A DNA stretch of 15,615 nt from an uncultured Eubacteriales bacterium (GTDB taxonomy: Bacteria > Bacillota > Clostridia > Lachnospirales > Bianqueaceae): contig CABUPM010000056.1 in the NCBI GenBank assembly GCA_902493345.1, forward strand, positions 1 through 15,615. Reading direction: 5' to 3'. A model generated the notes under the pieces. That model was given only the letters and a program-made list of their open reading frames with translations, searched no databases and was not told where the DNA came from. This document shows positions 13,656-15,615 of the stretch, piece after piece. Made by a program: the position numbers and the translations under genes. The stretch's first letter is position 1, and the number at the start of each line of letters is the position of its first letter.

Positions 13656-15056
13656 ATGAAGAGATATCTGCGGCGGGGCATGGCGCTCCTGCTGGCGGCG
13701 TGCCTGCTGCTTGGCATGGCGGGCTGCACGGAGAAATATTACAATGGCGGAAAAGCCGTGATTGCGATGGAGAGCAGTACCGAGTCCGAGGTGGATTCCG
13801 CGGTGTCCAAGATCAATCGGATCCTAAAAGAAGGCACGTTTGAGGATCTGGTCGCGCAGCTTCCGAAGGAAGCGGGAGAGGCGGAAGAGAATCTGGCGGA
13901 CGGCTGGAGTCAGTGGCAGGAGATTCTCGCACAGTATGGAGAGCTGAAAAATACCACCGTTATCGACAGATTTTATTATTGTTATGCCGGGGCGGCGGTA
14001 GTCAACTATGAGTTCGAGGATATTACCATGTCCGCGGATATGTTGTTCACCAGCGATTACAATCTGGTCTATCTGGACTTTTATGAATCAGCGCTGTCAG
14101 CAGAAGCTGCCTATACGCTGCCGGAGGGACTGGAGGAAAAGACTGTTAAGATCGGAGAAGGAACCGAATATGAGCTGGAGGGGACGCTGACCTATCCTAA
14201 GGGCGGCACAAATCTTCCGGCGGTAGTATTGGTGCATGGAGTCGGAGCCAATGACCGGGATGAGACGGCGCTCGCGACCAAGATGTTCCGGGATCTGGCC
14301 AATGGCCTGGCGCAGCAGGGAATCGCCGTGTTGAGATATGATAAGCGGGCGTATACCTATCCGGAGGGATACAGCATTACCGACCTGGATACGCTGACTA
14401 TTGATTTTCAGACCATCGATGACGCGGTTCTGGCGACAGAGGTGCTGCGGAAGCAGTCCTGTGTGGATCCGGAGCAGGTCTACATGATCGGACATGATCT
14501 GGGCGGATATGTAGCGCCCAGAATCGACTTGCAGGCAGATTATGCCGGATACGCGATGATTGCGGTACCCTCCAGAGAGTGGTCGGAGGCCGCGTATGAT
14601 CAGACCATACGGTACGGCATGAACGGCATGGAGGCGGAAACAGCGAAATATCTGGAGCCCATGCTGAAGTCCGAGATCGAGTCCATCCGCAAGGTGGATA
14701 CTTTGGAGGACGATAAGATGACAACGGTCATGCTGAATCAGTACGCCTACTTCTGGAAGGATCTGAACGCGTATGATTATCCGCAGATGGTTGCGGATAC
14801 GGATAAGCCGGTAATGATCCTGCAAGGCGGCGCGGACTATCAGATTGAAGCGGATGTGGATTATACCGGCTGGCAGGAAAAGCTGGCAGGCAAATCCAAT
14901 GTAGTCATGAAGCTTTATGACGGCCTCAATCATATGATGATGCAGCCGGAAGGATTATACGGCGATGTAACCAAACAATATGCCCGTCCGCTGCATGTCG
15001 CGGATGAGGTAATTGCGGATTTGAGCCAGTGGATTTTAACACAGTCGGACAGATAA
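13656..15056 (+). CDS. Lipoprotein alpha/beta hydrolase with DUF3887-like N-domain; Asp at nucleophile position
   Basis: A 466-residue predicted lipoprotein. The signal peptide has a KRYLRR n-region, a hydrophobic core and the lipobox LGMAGC, with C24 as the lipidated residue, so the protein is anchored to the outer face of the membrane. Residues about 40-140 resemble the DUF3887 domain often found before such hydrolases. The alpha/beta hydrolase follows: VLVHGVGAND (oxyanion region), then GHDLGG (279-284) where a catalytic Ser is normally expected. D281 takes that place. D394 (QGGADYQ) and H426 (DGLNHMMM) complete a triad. Start: the ATG at 13656 is 8 bases after AAAGGA; the ATG at 13647 has no room for a binding site. 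It lies 24 bases after prfB and ends at a terminator. Substrate unknown; it could also be a non-catalytic binding protein. Confidence 0.85.
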   Translation: MKRYLRRGMALLLAACLLLGMAGCTEKYYNGGKAVIAMESSTESEVDSAVSKINRILKEGTFEDLVAQLPKEAGEAEENLADGWSQWQEILAQYGELKNTTVIDRFYYCYAGAAVVNYEFEDITMSADMLFTSDYNLVYLDFYESALSAEAAYTLPEGLEEKTVKIGEGTEYELEGTLTYPKGGTNLPAVVLVHGVGANDRDETALATKMFRDLANGLAQQGIAVLRYDKRAYTYPEGYSITDLDTLTIDFQTIDDAVLATEVLRKQSCVDPEQVYMIGHDLGGYVAPRIDLQADYAGYAMIAVPSREWSEAAYDQTIRYGMNGMEAETAKYLEPMLKSEIESIRKVDTLEDDKMTTVMLNQYAYFWKDLNAYDYPQMVADTDKPVMILQGGADYQIEADVDYTGWQEKLAGKSNVVMKLYDGLNHMMMQPEGLYGDVTKQYARPLHVADEVIADLSQWILTQSDR

Positions 15057-15059
15057 AAG

Positions 15060-15080
15060 ACGGGGGATTCCCCGTTTTTT
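15060..15080 (+). terminator. Rho-independent terminator after the lipoprotein gene
   Basis: ACGGGG (15060-15065) pairs with CCCCGT (15070-15075) around a GATT loop and runs straight into six T's (15075-15080). It starts 4 bases after the stop codon. Confidence 0.9.
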
Positions 15081-15106
15081 GTTCTACATAAAGAGGAGGA
15101 GGCGCC

Positions 15107-15615
15107 ATGGGATTTACTCATTTGCATGTACATACGGAATACAGCCTTTTGGACGGATCGTCCAAGATCACGGAAATCGTAAAGCAGGCCAAAGCGTTGG
15201 GGATGGAGAATCTGGCTATCACCGACCATGGAGCGATGTACGGCGTGATCGATTTTTATAAGGAGTGTAAAGCGCAAGGCGTACACCCCGTAATCGGCTG
15301 TGAAGTCTATGTGGCGGAGCGGAGCCGTTTCCAAAAGGAAGGCCGTTCCGATGCGGAGTATTACCATCTGGTGCTTCTGGCAGAGACCCAGCAGGGCTAT
15401 GAGAATCTGATCAAGATGGTTTCGCTGGGCTTTATAGAAGGCTTTTATTATAAGCCCAGGATCGATCTGGAGCTCTTGCGGGAGAATCATGAAGGGATTA
15501 TCGCTCTGAGCGCCTGCCTGGCCGGGGCGGTTCCGCGTGCTCTGATCGGCTCGGGCTATGAAAAGGCAAAAGAGGTCGCGCTGGAATATGCCGAAATCAT
15601 GGGAGAGGGCAATTT
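15107..15615 (+). CDS. dnaE: DNA polymerase III alpha subunit, N-terminal part (3' truncated)
   Basis: The frame runs off the right edge after 169 codons. The visible part is the PHP domain of a DnaE-type replicative polymerase: HLHVHTEYSLLDG (residues 5-17) with the metal-binding histidines, then AITDHGAMYGVIDFYKEC (46-63) and HPVIGCEVYVA (about 68-78). The first residues, MGFTHLHVHTEYS, fit DnaE1/DnaE3 and not PolC, whose PHP domain lies inside the protein after an OB domain. The family copies DNA at the replication fork. In low-GC Gram-positive bacteria DnaE works beside PolC, mainly extending primers, so which role applies depends on whether PolC is present elsewhere. Start: ATG at 15107 with AGGAGG (15094-15099) 7 bases upstream. 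A strong terminator lies immediately upstream and no clear promoter was found between them. Confidence 0.95.
   Translation, partial: MGFTHLHVHTEYSLLDGSSKITEIVKQAKALGMENLAITDHGAMYGVIDFYKECKAQGVHPVIGCEVYVAERSRFQKEGRSDAEYYHLVLLAETQQGYENLIKMVSLGFIEGFYYKPRIDLELLRENHEGIIALSACLAGAVPRALIGSGYEKAKEVALEYAEIMGEGN

Overview
The window looks like part of a chromosome from a Gram-positive member of the Clostridia, most likely Lachnospiraceae or a near relative. This rests on strong AGGAGG-type ribosome binding sites, the gene order hpf-secA-prfB-(lipoprotein)-dnaE, a long-form HPF, a SecA with a C-terminal zinc motif and no sign of an outer membrane. The assignment is an inference from gene content, not from a database search. 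No transposase, integrase, CRISPR array, tRNA or rRNA was recognised.

Layout. (1) 1-577: the 3' end of carB and its terminator. (2) 559-4841: a plus-strand operon of a CmpB-like membrane protein, a P-type cation ATPase and a solitary beta-class DNA methyltransferase. Its promoter is nested in the carB terminator. (3) 4849-6393, minus strand: a CE15-like alpha/beta hydrolase and a HIT-family hydrolase, separated by a terminator. (4) 6438-6502: two back-to-back sigma-A promoters whose -35 boxes form a palindrome. (5) 6525-8510: a CYTH/triphosphate-tunnel enzyme and a Sel1-repeat, membrane, NERD-like protein whose nuclease site appears degenerate. (6) 8511-8935: an intergenic region with a dense cluster of DnaA boxes and a sigma-H-like promoter ahead of hpf. 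(7) 8936-12444: hpf, a gap of about 380 bases with a predicted multibranched RNA and a very short ORF, then secA with its own promoter. (8) 12506-15080: prfB, which needs a +1 programmed frameshift at CTT TAA C rather than the usual CTT TGA C, then a lipoprotein hydrolase with Asp at the nucleophile position. (9) 15107-15615: the start of dnaE.

How the genes work together. The right half is core housekeeping: ribosome hibernation, protein export, translation termination and replication. The left half is less tightly linked: ion transport, DNA methylation and small hydrolases. The observations most worth following are the UAA version of the RF2 autoregulatory frameshift, the DnaA-box cluster away from any dnaA gene and directly upstream of the ribosome-hibernation gene, and the structured RNA candidate between hpf and secA.
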